Source: Eumeta japonica | Lineage: Eukaryota; Arthropoda; Insecta; Lepidoptera; Psychidae | Length of the DNA: 64,000 nt | Assembly (NCBI GenBank): GCA_005406025.1 | Contig: BGZK01001252.1 | Location: 117,364 to 181,363 of the forward strand | Direction of reading: 5' to 3' | In this document: in pieces, positions 23,891-35,062 of the stretch | How the letters are laid out: every line of letters begins with the position of its first letter | Position numbering within the stretch: position 1 is the first letter of the stretch | Made by a program: the position numbers and the translations under genes | The notes under the pieces: generated by a model | What the model saw: only the letters and a program-made list of their open reading frames with translations | Told to the model about the DNA's origin: nothing | The model's database searches: none

Positions 23891-26721
23891 ATGAGGGTTC
23901 CCGTCCGGGACCATGACGAAGACCTTAAGAATCGTTTCAGACTTATTTGAGATTAGGTTAAGTTTGATCTAGGTACTTCTAGTTGCGATATATGGTCGGT
24001 GGACGTGGAATTCTTAACAAAACGTACTAGTATTCGTGGGCACATCAATAACTACCCTGGATATAGATATTATCCTTTTAGTTTGTTCGAGTATTTAAAA
24101 CGATTTAGTCTTATGACTTTTGTTCCGCCAGAGATACATATTCTAAAGGTTTTTGAAAATATTTGTTATAGTGCATTTTCTACGTATGCAAGAAACGATC
24201 AGAAATTTCGGGTATCATAAGAAAATGTAATTTGTACTAAAAATAATGAAATTGGTTTCCAATCTGTTTGCACATATGTTCTATACATATGTCTTTAATT
24301 TTTCGAGATGAGAAGTGAACTAAATAACAAGGACATAGCATCAAACGAACACGTCGCACTTCTCCGTAATATTGTTTTGCTATGGCGGTATGAACTACTA
24401 TAATATTATATGAGACAAATTATTTGTAATCGCAAAGTATAGGTGAAACATACAAAATCAATTGTAACGGTCGCAATGTACAAAGTTTGCAACAGTATAG
24501 ACTATTGAAGCAAACTAAAGAAAAATATAAATTACAAGAAAGTACTGGAAGTAATTTAATCGACCAGGTACCAACACTTTTTTAAGGATTCAGACAATAG
24601 TCCAAAATTGATATTGTGAGCCATTTTCTCCAAACTATTCCTACTAATTACATAACATTTTGGCCCGAAAACAATATATTCCAAGGGAATGGTACTTCTC
24701 AAAGGAAATTAAAAGCCTCTCATTCTACTGGAAGAAAACATAACCAGCAATTTTGGCTGATAGATTGATTTTATGCAATCCGAATGAAGTTGATTTTTTT
24801 ATAAATTTAAAAGAATAACATGCTAACAGAGCGCACAAAACTATAGACGCTATGTGGGGCTATTGTGCACAGAACCGACATCATTTTAATATTTTGTCAA
24901 TATGACTAGCTAAATTCACCCTACACCATTTTTCAAAAGTAAGCATTATAAATAAAAACTGGACCAGTGCGAATAGGACTCACATCCTGAGGGTTTCGTA
25001 CAAACCTAATTATTATATGTACATAAATATTTCATCCTTCAACTTACGATGATTGTTGCTTATTTTTAATACTGGCGCCACGTCAATTAGGAAATTTGGA
25101 AAATTCTGTCGTTTTTCCTTTTATAAAAAATTTTTCAGGCATTCGTAGTTTTCAAAATCTTGGATATTCATAGCAGGAAAACTAAAAAAAATGTTCTCCC
25201 ATACAGCGTTGTACATCATGTTCTATGCACCAACTGCAAATATGAGATTGTAATTTGAATTTTTAAATGATGAAACTATAAATTAACCTAATTCAAATTC
25301 TTCTCTTTGAGGCAAGTACACCATAGGTTTTAATTTAAAAATAAGTGTCAAAATATTTTACAAAAATATTTCTATTTTTTATTGGATTGGCAATAATGCC
25401 TGATTTTTAAAAGACTTGTATCGTTGACTTAAGTATTTCATAGTAAATTCAATTTTATACCTCTACCATCTAGATGTAGACAGACAGACGAAGTGATTCT
25501 ATACGAGTGTCTTATTAAGCACGGATCCCTAAAGATGTAGAAAACATCAACAAATAATTATTCCGAGACCTTTTTCATAAATAAGAAATGCTTTGATGTC
25601 ATTTCCATTTCTAAATTGTAAATAATTTTCATTTTGACGTATTTATAAAAATCACGTTTTGTTTTATACAAGTGTAAGATGTTAGACGACAACGATAAGC
25701 GCCTTTACTCTGTTCTTCCTGCATAATACTTGACGCAGACGATACTACCTGCTCACAAATATTACAATTTAAGTTACATGTAATTTTTTGCCTAAAAAGT
25801 TTTGCTCCTATTGTGAGTTAACTCGCCATCTTAATAACATTCATTAAATTATCTAGAAACCATATTTCATAAATATAAGTGTAGTATATTCCGTAAAGTC
25901 AAGCGTATTTTATGTTAAGGGATGACATGAGTATGAAATAATTGAACAGAAAAGCTTTTGAAGCTGTTGACTAAAACTCTATACAGATTAGATGTAGGTC
26001 TTGTAAAAGGGTAGCCTTGAAAGCAATGTAGGGTTTTATGGAAATACAACTCCTCTATGTAGTCATATGATGCATTAAAGCTAGAGAGCGAAAAAGTTAA
26101 TCCGAGACATATCTTATACATTTAACATCTTCCTACACTTTCTCTCGTATGCTCTATGACTTCTTTTAACCTTTAAATTTAAATCAGTTTTTAATTTTGA
26201 GTTGAAATACTACACTTGGCAGTAAGTTTTGTTGTAGTATATAGTACGCAGTCGATTGTTCATTATCCAGTAAATAAATATATATTCGAACTTGAAGTCG
26301 CAGAAATCGTAATTGAAATCTCCTATTCTTCATAAACTCGACTTCCAAAGAGATAAAACGGTGCTTAAAATCAAGTAAGGAGGTAAACAATTAATTTATT
26401 ATGTTAAATTCAAACTACGAAAAACTACTCAGATGATTGACTGAATAGTTGATTCTAAAAAAAAAATAGCACATAGGTAACATGAAAGTTTGAAAAAAAT
26501 ATAAAAATGCATATCATCCCTATTGAACAAATATCGAAGGAATTATACAAAAATTTTCCATAAATAGAGTACGGAAAAAATTAGATAAAATCGTATGGAT
26601 GAGTGAAAGACAAAGAATGTATGACATCATTGTAAAGAATTTGATAATACACGGATTTCAAAATTATTTTAATGCGGTACTGAAATGGGGCTGGGAACTA
26701 GAGTGGATTCGAAATCAAGAG
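23891..26721. other. Long AT-rich non-coding stretch
   Basis: No frame above 73 codons and none recognisable. A GACAGACAGACGAAG phrase near 25480 recalls the leader of the GGGTTCCG repeat family but is isolated. Confidence 0.4.
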
Positions 26722-27916
26722 TAAAAACTGACCTAGGGCGTATTGGAGCATGCTTATTATAGGGTTCCGAAATCATTATTACAAAGAAATGAACTACAGA
26801 TGAAAAAAAAAATTTGGTTGCCTGTAAAGTCGGTATACGGGCGAAAGTTTTACGTGACAACGACTTTGAATGGTAAAATCATTTTAATGTGAATATTCAT
26901 TCGTATAGTAGGAAGAAGGATGAAATAATAGTAACAATTTAAAACATTTATTTATACAAAGAATTATATTTAAAACATTAATTTATACAAAGAATTTCAT
27001 ATTAACAAAATTTTATTTTTACCTTTACACATACATACGTATTTATATACAAATATACATACAATAACTTGCAATACATTTGCAAGCTATGCACTACTCT
27101 CTCTGCGCGCGGCAGACCGATCATAGTTGAGTGGGAGAGAGGCATTCGGCGGGCCTCTCGTTCGGTGACTCATCGTTACGTTACCGAGCGTTACACTTTT
27201 TCATAAGTGACTCCCAGCCGCAACCTAATTTAAGACGTTGTCACGTCAAAAGGTACGTTGTTACACTTTTTCCATGTTTCCCGTGCAGAATAGTTATAAG
27301 CGCTTTAGTCGTCTATAACTAGAGAAACAAGTAGGCACGTCGAATATTACTGTTAAACTAGTGTAAACTAAAGTGCATCAGCAAAAAAGCGTAAAGTACA
27401 TCTTCATGCACTTACGTCCTTTTTTTGGGAAGCGCAGTTTATCGGCAATAACAGTATATCCGATAGCGTTCAAGGTAATTTTTAGTGCAAGTATTTATTA
27501 AGCGTTACCTGTTTTTATTTCATATTTTTTGAACATACGATTTAGAAAATAAAGGGGAGGGAAAAAATATTCTGCTAATTTCAGAGGGATTATTTTCGAA
27601 ATAAGTCACGTAATCAGAAAAATTGCTGAAAAAAGCTTACCTTTTTTAAATAACTGTCGAAATGTATGCCACACGTTGATGTTTGCTGAAAACAAAATTT
27701 TTCAGCTTCTGTTACTTGTATGAGTGTTCCTCCTAGAAATACTTATATGTGTTATTTAACTAACTAGCTAAGTAGCAGCATATACAATACACCTACACTA
27801 TAAATTTCATCAATATACGTATTGCAATTTTTGAATAAAATGCCTGTGACATACGGACGGACATGACGATACTATAGCGGTTCCGCTTTTGCCACTTTGG
27901 CACGGAGCCCTAAAAA
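26722..27916 (-). repeat. GGGTTCCG-type interspersed repeat, interrupted by repeat copy B
   Basis: On the minus strand the element starts at about 27916 with TTTTTAGGGCTCCGT, continues with a GTCATGTCCGTCCG leader, has CAACGTGTGGCATAC in the middle, a CCCTCCCCTTTATTTTCTAAAnCGTATG section, and ends with CGGAACCCTATAATAAGC and a CTAGGTCAGTTTTTAC that corresponds to the usual CTTGGCCGGTTTTT. The middle and end align with 61195-61790. It is split by a 443-bp insertion (26808-27250). I recall this family as very common in moths and butterflies; it has no coding capacity and its transposition class is unclear to me. Confidence 0.7.
26808..27250 (+). repeat. Unclassified ~450-bp repeat, copy B, nested insertion
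   Basis: This copy closely resembles copy A (20784-21236), with an 11-bp deletion near 26995 (TCTCGCACTGA is missing) and a different short stretch near 27095. Its inverted repeats are ACGTGACAACG at 26852-26862 and CGTTGTCACGT at 27236-27246. The DNA on its two sides joins into one uninterrupted copy of the GGGTTCCG family when compared with 61660-61760, so the insertion is later than that element. Confidence 0.8.
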
Positions 27917-27954
27917 TGAAACGAGTTTGAAAAAAGGATTTTGTTAGAACCAGA

Positions 27955-28115
27955 ATCGGAATCGAAGTCTAAGCCGAGAACAGAATCACAATGGGGACAT
28001 AACGGAGGAGTACTAATTTCACGCCGTGATTAAAATCGAGTTGAGACGAAATTTTGGTTAAAAGTGGGATCGATGTAAAAAACGAAAAATTTAAAATTCA
28101 TGTCAATGCCAATGA
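27955..28115 (+). repeat. Degenerate hexamer array
   Basis: Begins with AACCAGAATCGGAATCGAAG and continues with looser units. It lies immediately downstream of the start of the minus-strand GGGTTCCG element. Decay is stronger than at 33555-33790. Confidence 0.5.
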
Positions 28116-29701
28116 AATCGGGTACTAAAGCCAGTTATAAAATGTAGAATGAAGTGGTTATTGAATCACTTCATTACCATGCAAACAATACATAAGTATT
28201 TTTTAAAAGAAACATCCTTTTATAATGTATTCCTTCAGAGAACTTGCAAAATAGCAAATTTTCCTCAATTAAAAATATCCAAGTATTCTCTTTCACCCCG
28301 ATTTACAAGAAAAACAATTATACTGAACTGTATATTTTTAGCGTTTCTTAATTATTTCGAGTGTTTTCGCGGCTAGTTTCACGCCGATGCGAACTCTGAC
28401 GCTTTACGGGATGTGATAGAGCATTGAATATGTAGAGATGGCACGTAAAAGAATCGGCTATGATGAAATTCGTCACCACATTCTCATATTTCCTTTTATA
28501 TACAAAAAATTGTAAGAACACACATTATCGTATCTAATTATTTTGATACGTATCCATTACCCATGTTTAATCTCCAGTTTTGTGATTTTAATTTGGGGAT
28601 AACCAATCTGCATTTTTAGAGTTGTTTAGTAACTATATAAAAAAAAGAACCCGATTGCAAAGATTCCCTGCAAGAAAAGTAATGCCATTTACTTAGTCAA
28701 AGAAGTTAAGTAAAATTCATTCATACTTTTATAATATTTACTAATTTGTAAGTTTTTTTCAATTCTGTTTTTGTTATTTCTTAGGAACTTCTGCTTTTAA
28801 TTCTTAGTTAGTAAAATTCATTTTTGGAATCAGATTTTTCAAATTGTTATTAAAGTGTCAAGTGTTTGTGCATCCAATGCGTAACTGTTAAACATCGTGG
28901 AACTAAAGATCGAAATATATGAACGTCCCAAATGCTTAATGATCTATGATTATTGTGGATTAACGAGGCGAGAGAAGCCGAGAACGTTCGTTGACAATGT
29001 AATATTTTGTTAGTTCTGTGGTCTCGCTGACGCATCGATCATCGCACGCTGAACCCCGCCGCGGGCGTTGCGCGGTCAAGGCTCCCGCGACGCTGCGCCG
29101 GCGCACGTCCCACTGCAGCCAGGTTTATTACACACTATTTTCGACTTGAACTACTCTCATTTTATATTTTATTCACTGCGTGGTTTATGCGTTTACGGTT
29201 TTTTTTTACTTGTATGTTTAATTAAGTATGAAAATTTTAATTTAGCTTGCAAAATATTTTGGCGATTATTTTGCTACCAAATAACTTTAATGCTCTAAGT
29301 GTTGCTTAATAATGTGGTAGTTTTCTAAATAATAATCCGAAACACTGTTTTTTGCTAGCACATGTACAGATCCGTATAATTAAATTGCAAATAATCCGTG
29401 CCAATACATTTAGAATATTAAAAAAAACCCTTTGTATAATACTAACTGAAAGCAAACTATTGAATTTTATCTGTGTGTGTATCTGTATGTTTGAATTTAA
29501 ATTATGTAATAACTACGGAAAAAAAAAGAAAGGGCATTTTCATAGTTTCATCGTTTAGGGTTATATCATTCTATTTTGACAAAGTGAGAACCAAATATAT
29601 AAATGAAAAACAAGTATCCTTTCAAAGCTAAAGGAAAGATTAGGTTCGAGCCCTGACTCTAAAATAAAAATAAAAGTTGACCCTTGCTCACCCAGCACAC
29701 T
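28116..29701. other. AT-rich non-coding stretch with a GC-rich patch
   Basis: A GC-rich patch lies at about 29040-29115. Frames of 60-76 codons are present but unremarkable. Near 29643 a B-box-like GGTTCGAGCCC occurs without a convincing A-box upstream, so no tRNA or SINE is called. Confidence 0.4.
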
Positions 29702-29737
29702 CTTCAAGGGCCTTACTTCAAAGTAGGGCCCTTGAAG
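29702..29737. repeat. Near-perfect 36-bp palindrome without loop
   Basis: CTTCAAGGGCCTTACTTC is followed directly by its near reverse complement; the two 18-bp halves differ from perfect complementarity at about two positions, one of them at the centre. Confidence 0.7.
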
Positions 29738-32389
29738 CTTGGGAAAGCTTGTACTTGTTTGGGTAAAACCGCATTAGACTGACAGCAAGGGATATCTACA
29801 ATTATCTAATCAACGATAACTCATAAAGTTATATTATCCACCTAATTACCTATCAACTATTAAATCATTATCATTAACGGGTAATATAATCAGTCACGTA
29901 AAAAAAAAAACTCAAATAATTTGTATTTTTTAGGAATCTACTCTATTTTGAAAGGATACATGCAGACGTGTACGAATGTTTGGAGGAGGGCGCCCGTGCC
30001 ACTTTTTATAGGGCCCTCTAAACAATGCAGTGGTAATAATCAAATTTAAAGTCATATATGACACTGTGTATTAATTTTTTTATTTAAATTAATGACGCAT
30101 ATCTTTTAACTGTGTTATAAAGTTAATTTTCTACTTCTCAGTTACACAATTAATATTCTGTAATAATTAGTAATAACAAATGCGTGTAATAAACAACGCG
30201 TCTGTTGTCCGTATTCGGAGGCTATACATATTTGTTTGAAACTTACAAAGACTGTGGCGTGTGGGTATCGATGGTGTGCTCACTCCTATATTAGCCAAAC
30301 TTTTTTAGTAATACTTAGTTACTTAATACCTACAGAGAACACTTAAAGTTTTAAACAGAATATTTTAAAATTTGGGATTCGTCTTATATAACTTTGCTAA
30401 CCGAGTCGAAGAATTCAATATCAAATCTTCGTATTGACAGAGGTTTGCTTCAAACTCTCGATTGCAATAATTATCTACTCTCTGTTAAAGTTAAAAGCTA
30501 AACGTGCCAAAATATGTTGTTTTAACTTCACAACTGACAGTTGATCGGTAACTTTAGAGTTGATGTTGGAGGTAAGTGGGGCCTCCTTCAAATTCTAAGT
30601 TAACTTTCAAATCCACTATTTTGGCATTTGTGACATTGACGGTATATACATAGTCGTATATTTTAGTTTTAATTTGATTATTTACTTAATAATTTATTGT
30701 AATAGAAAATGATCGGGATTTTTCTTCGTAATCCGGTTCTCAAACTTGCAACATTTATGAAATTAAGAATCATATAATATTGCACTTTTATGAACTTTTA
30801 TCGTAATTGACAGCAACCTGTCAGTTAACATTTTTCTTTAAATAAGTGATTTTTCGAAGCGATAGAATTTATTAGTTTTACTAAATGAAAGTAAATATTA
30901 TATTTAATAGTTAAAATTTATAGTTAAATACTACAGATTTTGAAACACTCCGCTTTGAGTGTTTTTATTTTGACATGTGACTTAAAAAAAGAAGATTTTT
31001 ATTGTTGCTGTACTAAGAATTAAAAATTATCTATATATATATATATTAATACATTTTTTTTTAATTACGCACATGCTATAAGTATATTAATACGGCTTTG
31101 AGACAGCCAAAAGAAGTATAAGGCTGGATTGTCATTTATGTGTTTGATTAATCATTAATTTATGGAAACGAAAACAACAAATATACACAAAATCGAAGCC
31201 CAGATCGGGAGTTGAACAATATTTTCAAAACCTTGTCAGTGAGACCCCAAAGGAGGTAAACAACCGTTTTGTGGGCGAAAGACGGATTTAAACTCCATTA
31301 AAAACGTTAATCGCTATATTTACTCTGAGATCGCGCAAAAAAGAGACCATTCGAACGAGCGGCGCGGGCGCAACGCCGCGGGCCAAGGTCGCGCTCGGAC
31401 GAAACTCGGACGGACTAGATGTTACTGTCAAGGTGAAAAAATAAGCGTGATATGAACTCAATTAGTATTACTTCGAAAGTCGATTCGCAACTTGGATATT
31501 TAACTTGTCGGTTTTTATCGGTCCCTCAGTTTTATGCGTGCTTGACTGTTTATTATTTGGAATACGAGACGTTCACTATATCGTCTAAAATTATATTCGC
31601 ACAGTCAAATCAGTTAAAATATAACTATTCAATTTCGTGATAATGCTATTAATACAGTGCATCCAAATCAGATCGACATTGAATTTAAACTTGACTTGCG
31701 TAAATTACTCGTGTTTTGCAAGAACATATTTTGATGGCCAGAAATAGAACTATTAGGTGGCAGGTCGAACGTTCACCCTGCTCACCTTGAAAACCGTTGG
31801 AATTTTGGTTTTCAGAGACTCTTTAAAATTTTACACGAGAAAAATTATTGATTGTTATTATACAAATAAATTTGCTCCAAACTAACATTAATGAGGCGTA
31901 ATACTCTCTTCGCTTCTGACGTCCCGAGCCATTTTTATTTCTTATGGACACACTGGACGATTTCTTTGACTTTCCCAAATGAGTTCTTATTTTTATTGTA
32001 AAAAGGTGCATGGACTACGCTATATTGAAAGCTTTTACATACTAAATCACCTATGGGACCGTACCGCGTCTTTACCTCACAACGAATAGTGTTATTATGA
32101 TAAAATTACGTATATGATTTATAGTTTTTATTTCATTTGTAGTCATCTTTCATTTGTAGTCAGATAGATGATTTTTAGTATATTTATTTTTGAGACGGTG
32201 CAATATTCTAAAAATAAATCTCAGCTTATTTGTAGAATACTTCGCTGTTCCAAAAATAAATACAATTGTCTAATTTATAGCTTCCGTCTGTAATAATATA
32301 TTGATCAAAACTTTTGCACTGAAATTGAATTCGATTTAAAATCTAATGTTCTTGCATGAATACATTCGATGCTCATTCACTAGCTTCAA
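29738..32389. other. AT-rich non-coding stretch with one CpG-rich patch
   Basis: A CpG-rich patch lies at about 31335-31420. A TA-rich tract lies near 31030-31050. No gene or named repeat is supported. Confidence 0.4.
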
Positions 32390-32446
32390 ATTCTACCATT
32401 TGTGAAATGCATGCCTATCTGTCATGCATTTCACAAATGGTAGAAT
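32390..32446. repeat. Perfect hairpin, 24-bp arms and 9-nt loop
   Basis: The left arm, beginning ATTCTACCATTTGTG, is perfectly complementary over 24 bases to the right arm, ending CACAAATGGTAGAAT; the loop is CCTATCTGT. Perfect pairing without bulges is unlike typical insect microRNA precursors and suggests a recent origin. Confidence 0.85.
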
Positions 32447-33204
32447 GGTAGGCTTAACTGATCATGGCGAAAATTGGTATGATGCAAGAACATTTGGTTG
32501 CACATATGATAGGCTACTTTCTGTCTGTCTGTTTGTATATGTTTGTGTCTTTTCGTAACTCAAGAACGGCTTAACCGATCATGATGATAATTAGTATACT
32601 CTAAAATTATTAATCGATATTAATAGATTAAATCATAATAATCCAAAAAAATGAGACCAATCGGTCTATTTTGGCTGTTTTCATAGCTTAATGTCATACA
32701 GCATTTTGCTGTGGTGTTATTTTAATTTTCGTGCTGCAAAAACGGGCAGTTCGGGCTATTTACAGGCTGGAACCTAGAGTATCTCTTAGAATAAGTTTAA
32801 AGAAATTAGGATCTTAACTCTGGCATCTCATTTATATACCAAAATTTAATAATGTAAAAGACAATACAGATTTTTTTATGAATAATAGTGATAGACATAA
32901 ATTCAATACAAGAAATGAAAAGACACTGTGTTTACATGTGTATTTACGACTTAAAGTCAAAAATTAAATTAGGGGACTCTGTTTGCCCATGTTTAATATA
33001 GTCCTTGGAAATATACAAAATCTACCTTTAAACCAAATTATAACCATAACTAAGCAATTGCTTGTTAAAAAGGGTATTACACAATTTGTGAATATTTAGA
33101 GGATAAATATTCATGGATATAACCAGCTCGACTGTTAACATGTTTATTTCTTTATATTATAATTTTACATATATTTGATTGTATAATATAATATATTTAA
33201 AGTT
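32447..33204. other. Non-coding stretch with a Helitron-like or leader fragment
   Basis: At about 32515-32600 a CTGTCTGTCTGTTTGTATATG leader followed by CTCAAGAACGGCTTAACCGATC resembles the 5' part of non-autonomous lepidopteran repeats. The copy is short. The rest is AT-rich. Confidence 0.35.
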
Positions 33205-33370
33205 GAAAACAGCTACCCTTAAGTTTCTTGCTCGTTTTTCTTGAGGGAAAACTGCGTTCCGAACGAGTGGTAAAGTTAAGTACTAAAATGTATATTTTGA
33301 TGTGTTGTGACGTATTTTAAGTGTTGTTCATGACCTATAAAATAAAGATATTTTTGAATTTGAATTTGAA
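33205..33370 (+). mobile_element. LINE 3' end with TTTGAA tail
   Basis: Contains CTTAAGTTTCTTGCTCG, GAGGGAAAACTGCGTTCCG, AACGAGTGGTAAAG, AAATAAAGATA and a terminal TTTTTGAATTTGAATTTGAA (about 33350-33369). The tail made of a short repeat and the AATAAA-like signal just before it are typical of a LINE 3' end. It aligns with the minus-strand copy at 22141-22290. No coding part is attached, so it is a severely 5'-truncated insertion. Confidence 0.6.
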
Positions 33371-33554
33371 GATGTTAAAAACTATTCCTCTTTGATTTCA
33401 TCTGCATATTTATGTTATTAGAGGGTAAAAAAATGATTACACTCATAGAAAACAACGCTGTCCACAAATAACATAGCATATACTTCATTTTGGCACAAGA
33501 ATTTGCCCCGGCTACATCCAAAGCAGAACTGTGGCCCCTAACCCAATCGAAATT
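33371..33554. other. Non-coding spacer
   Basis: AT-rich, with no feature seen between the LINE tail and the hexamer array. Confidence 0.4.
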
Positions 33555-33829
33555 TTAAACGGTATGAGAAGAGTCAAGATCGTAATCGATCGTGGGACCA
33601 AAATTAGAAAGAAGGTCGTGATCGAAATCGGAATAAGAACAGATTACAAATGGAACCCACTTAAATCCAGAACGGGTTTGGAATCGCGGGTGATGCAAAT
33701 CGGCATCGAGAGCAGGACCGAGGTCGGAATTGAGAGCGGCACAGCGGTCAGGATCGTGATTAATTCTCGTAAACGGTCGATGTTCAAGACGGAGGAATTC
33801 GTTCTGTCTATACGCACGCGGATGCTAGT
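33555..33829 (+). repeat. Hexamer array with Helitron-like CTAGT end
   Basis: Units such as GATCGAAATCGG, GGCATCGAGAGCAGGACCG and AGGTCGGAATTGAGAGCG repeat with a six-base period (consensus about RNAYYG) over roughly 230 bp. The array is followed by GAGGAATTCGTTCTGTCTAT, ACGCACGCGGATG and CTAGT at 33825-33829, resembling the 3' ends of lepidopteran Helitron-like elements. Because the unit is a multiple of three and lacks stop triplets in one phase, it creates the longest open frame in the window (33531-33974), with an alternating residue pattern (for example IEIG, GIES). That frame is a by-product, not a credible protein. Confidence 0.6.
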
Positions 33830-34302
33830 CATAAAAAAAATCCTATCGACTACTTTGGAAACCTACTTCTCTTATGACCGGAGGGTTAACATTGATAGAA
33901 TTTTACTACATTTTTTATTATGTTTTATTTTGTGTAAGAGTGTGGGTGTATTTCTTTATTTCAATATTTTTTGATTCTCTTTTTTTCATTAATTCGAATA
34001 AAGGGACTTTTTTTTATTAAAACAAATTAACTCCCGTTATTGTAACATCAGATTATATCAGTGTATTAAATTTCCTTTGGATAGATCCATTCCATGGGTC
34101 ATTCAATGAGTAGGAAGACTCTATAGCTCAGCCGGGTGCACCAACGGATCGAACAAATTACCCTAAGTTCTAAATTTTGCTACATGCAGTTGACTATGAA
34201 GTTCCAGACAACCAAACGCCTAGGTAAACGGATATTAAAAAGAAAGAAGGTATTTCGAAAGTTAAAGTAAAATGTTATACGATATGTCTCTTTTGTGATA
34301 TA
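33830..34302. other. AT-rich non-coding stretch
   Basis: No supported feature. Confidence 0.4.
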
Positions 34303-34425
34303 TTATATATGTGTGTGTATGTGTGTGTCTGTGTTGAGTGCGTGCGTACGTGCGTGCGTACATGCGTGCGTGCGTACATGCGTGCGTGCGCGCATGCGAG
34401 CTTGCATGCGTGTGTGTATGTATAC
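34303..34425. repeat. Compound simple repeat, GT and GTGC/GTAC units
   Basis: A TGTGTGTGTATGTGTG run passes into GTGCGTGCGTACGTGCG and CATGCGTGCG units. Purines and pyrimidines alternate nearly throughout, and frames are open on both strands for that reason only. Confidence 0.85.
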
Positions 34426-34925
34426 ACTGCATCTTTATATGTATAAGATGTACCTTAACCATGCTCTATATTATATTTAAATGTGAAAATTTTAATTTAA
34501 ACAGAATTATTAAAAAAAAAATCCAAATTATTTCATACAACAATCATGTATTTTTATAAAGATACAATTCCTAAAGCGCATCCATACTAATTTTAATTTT
34601 CAATTTGCCCGTTTAGATTTAATAATATGAAGGCTGTTCAAAGTATAAATAGACAATCCTGATAAACTACTTAATAAATACTTTTATATTCAAACATGAG
34701 ACAAATCAAAACGAAGAACTTCTTGCTGAATTATTGACGACGGCATGAGGTCTAAAGATAACGATTTAAATGTAAAGAATGTTATTATAAAACTATATGG
34801 TACATACAAATACAATGTTATCGTCACAAACAAATATTATATCGTTAAAGATTGTGACATGACATGGTACAATGGTCGTTCAACTCTGTTCTTGCGCCAG
34901 GTCAATATGTCCGCAGCGTGGATGT
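34426..34925. other. AT-rich non-coding stretch
   Basis: No supported feature. Confidence 0.4.
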
Positions 34926-35062
34926 AAAACCTCCCACAATTTTATCGTTTCAGATCGAGGGGCTTGGACCATAACATAAATAAGCGCTTCACGTCAAGTC
35001 AGCATGCGTCGGAGGCCGCTTACGATAACTGTTACAATTGCACTGACAACGTTCTTGACCAA
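34926..35062 (-). repeat. SINE-like 3' part, minus strand
   Basis: On the minus strand the sequence ends with CCCCTCGATCTGAAACGAT and AATTGTGGGAGGTTTT, matching the tail of the SINE-like copy at 12138-12378 (about 28 of 36 positions by eye). The tRNA-like head is not recognisable here. Confidence 0.45.

Noticed and set aside
29643..29653. B-box-like GGTTCGAGCCC as part of a tRNA gene or SINE
   Set aside because: No A-box at a suitable distance upstream and no cloverleaf pairing.
33531..33974. The longest open frame in the window (147 codons)
   Set aside because: It is produced by the hexamer array, whose unit is a multiple of three without stops in this phase. The residue pattern alternates accordingly, and the last third is AT-rich chance sequence.
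34262..34559. Cysteine- and histidine-rich frames on both strands
   Set aside because: They arise from the GTGC/GTAC simple repeat; there is no zinc-binding spacing or conserved residue outside the repeat.
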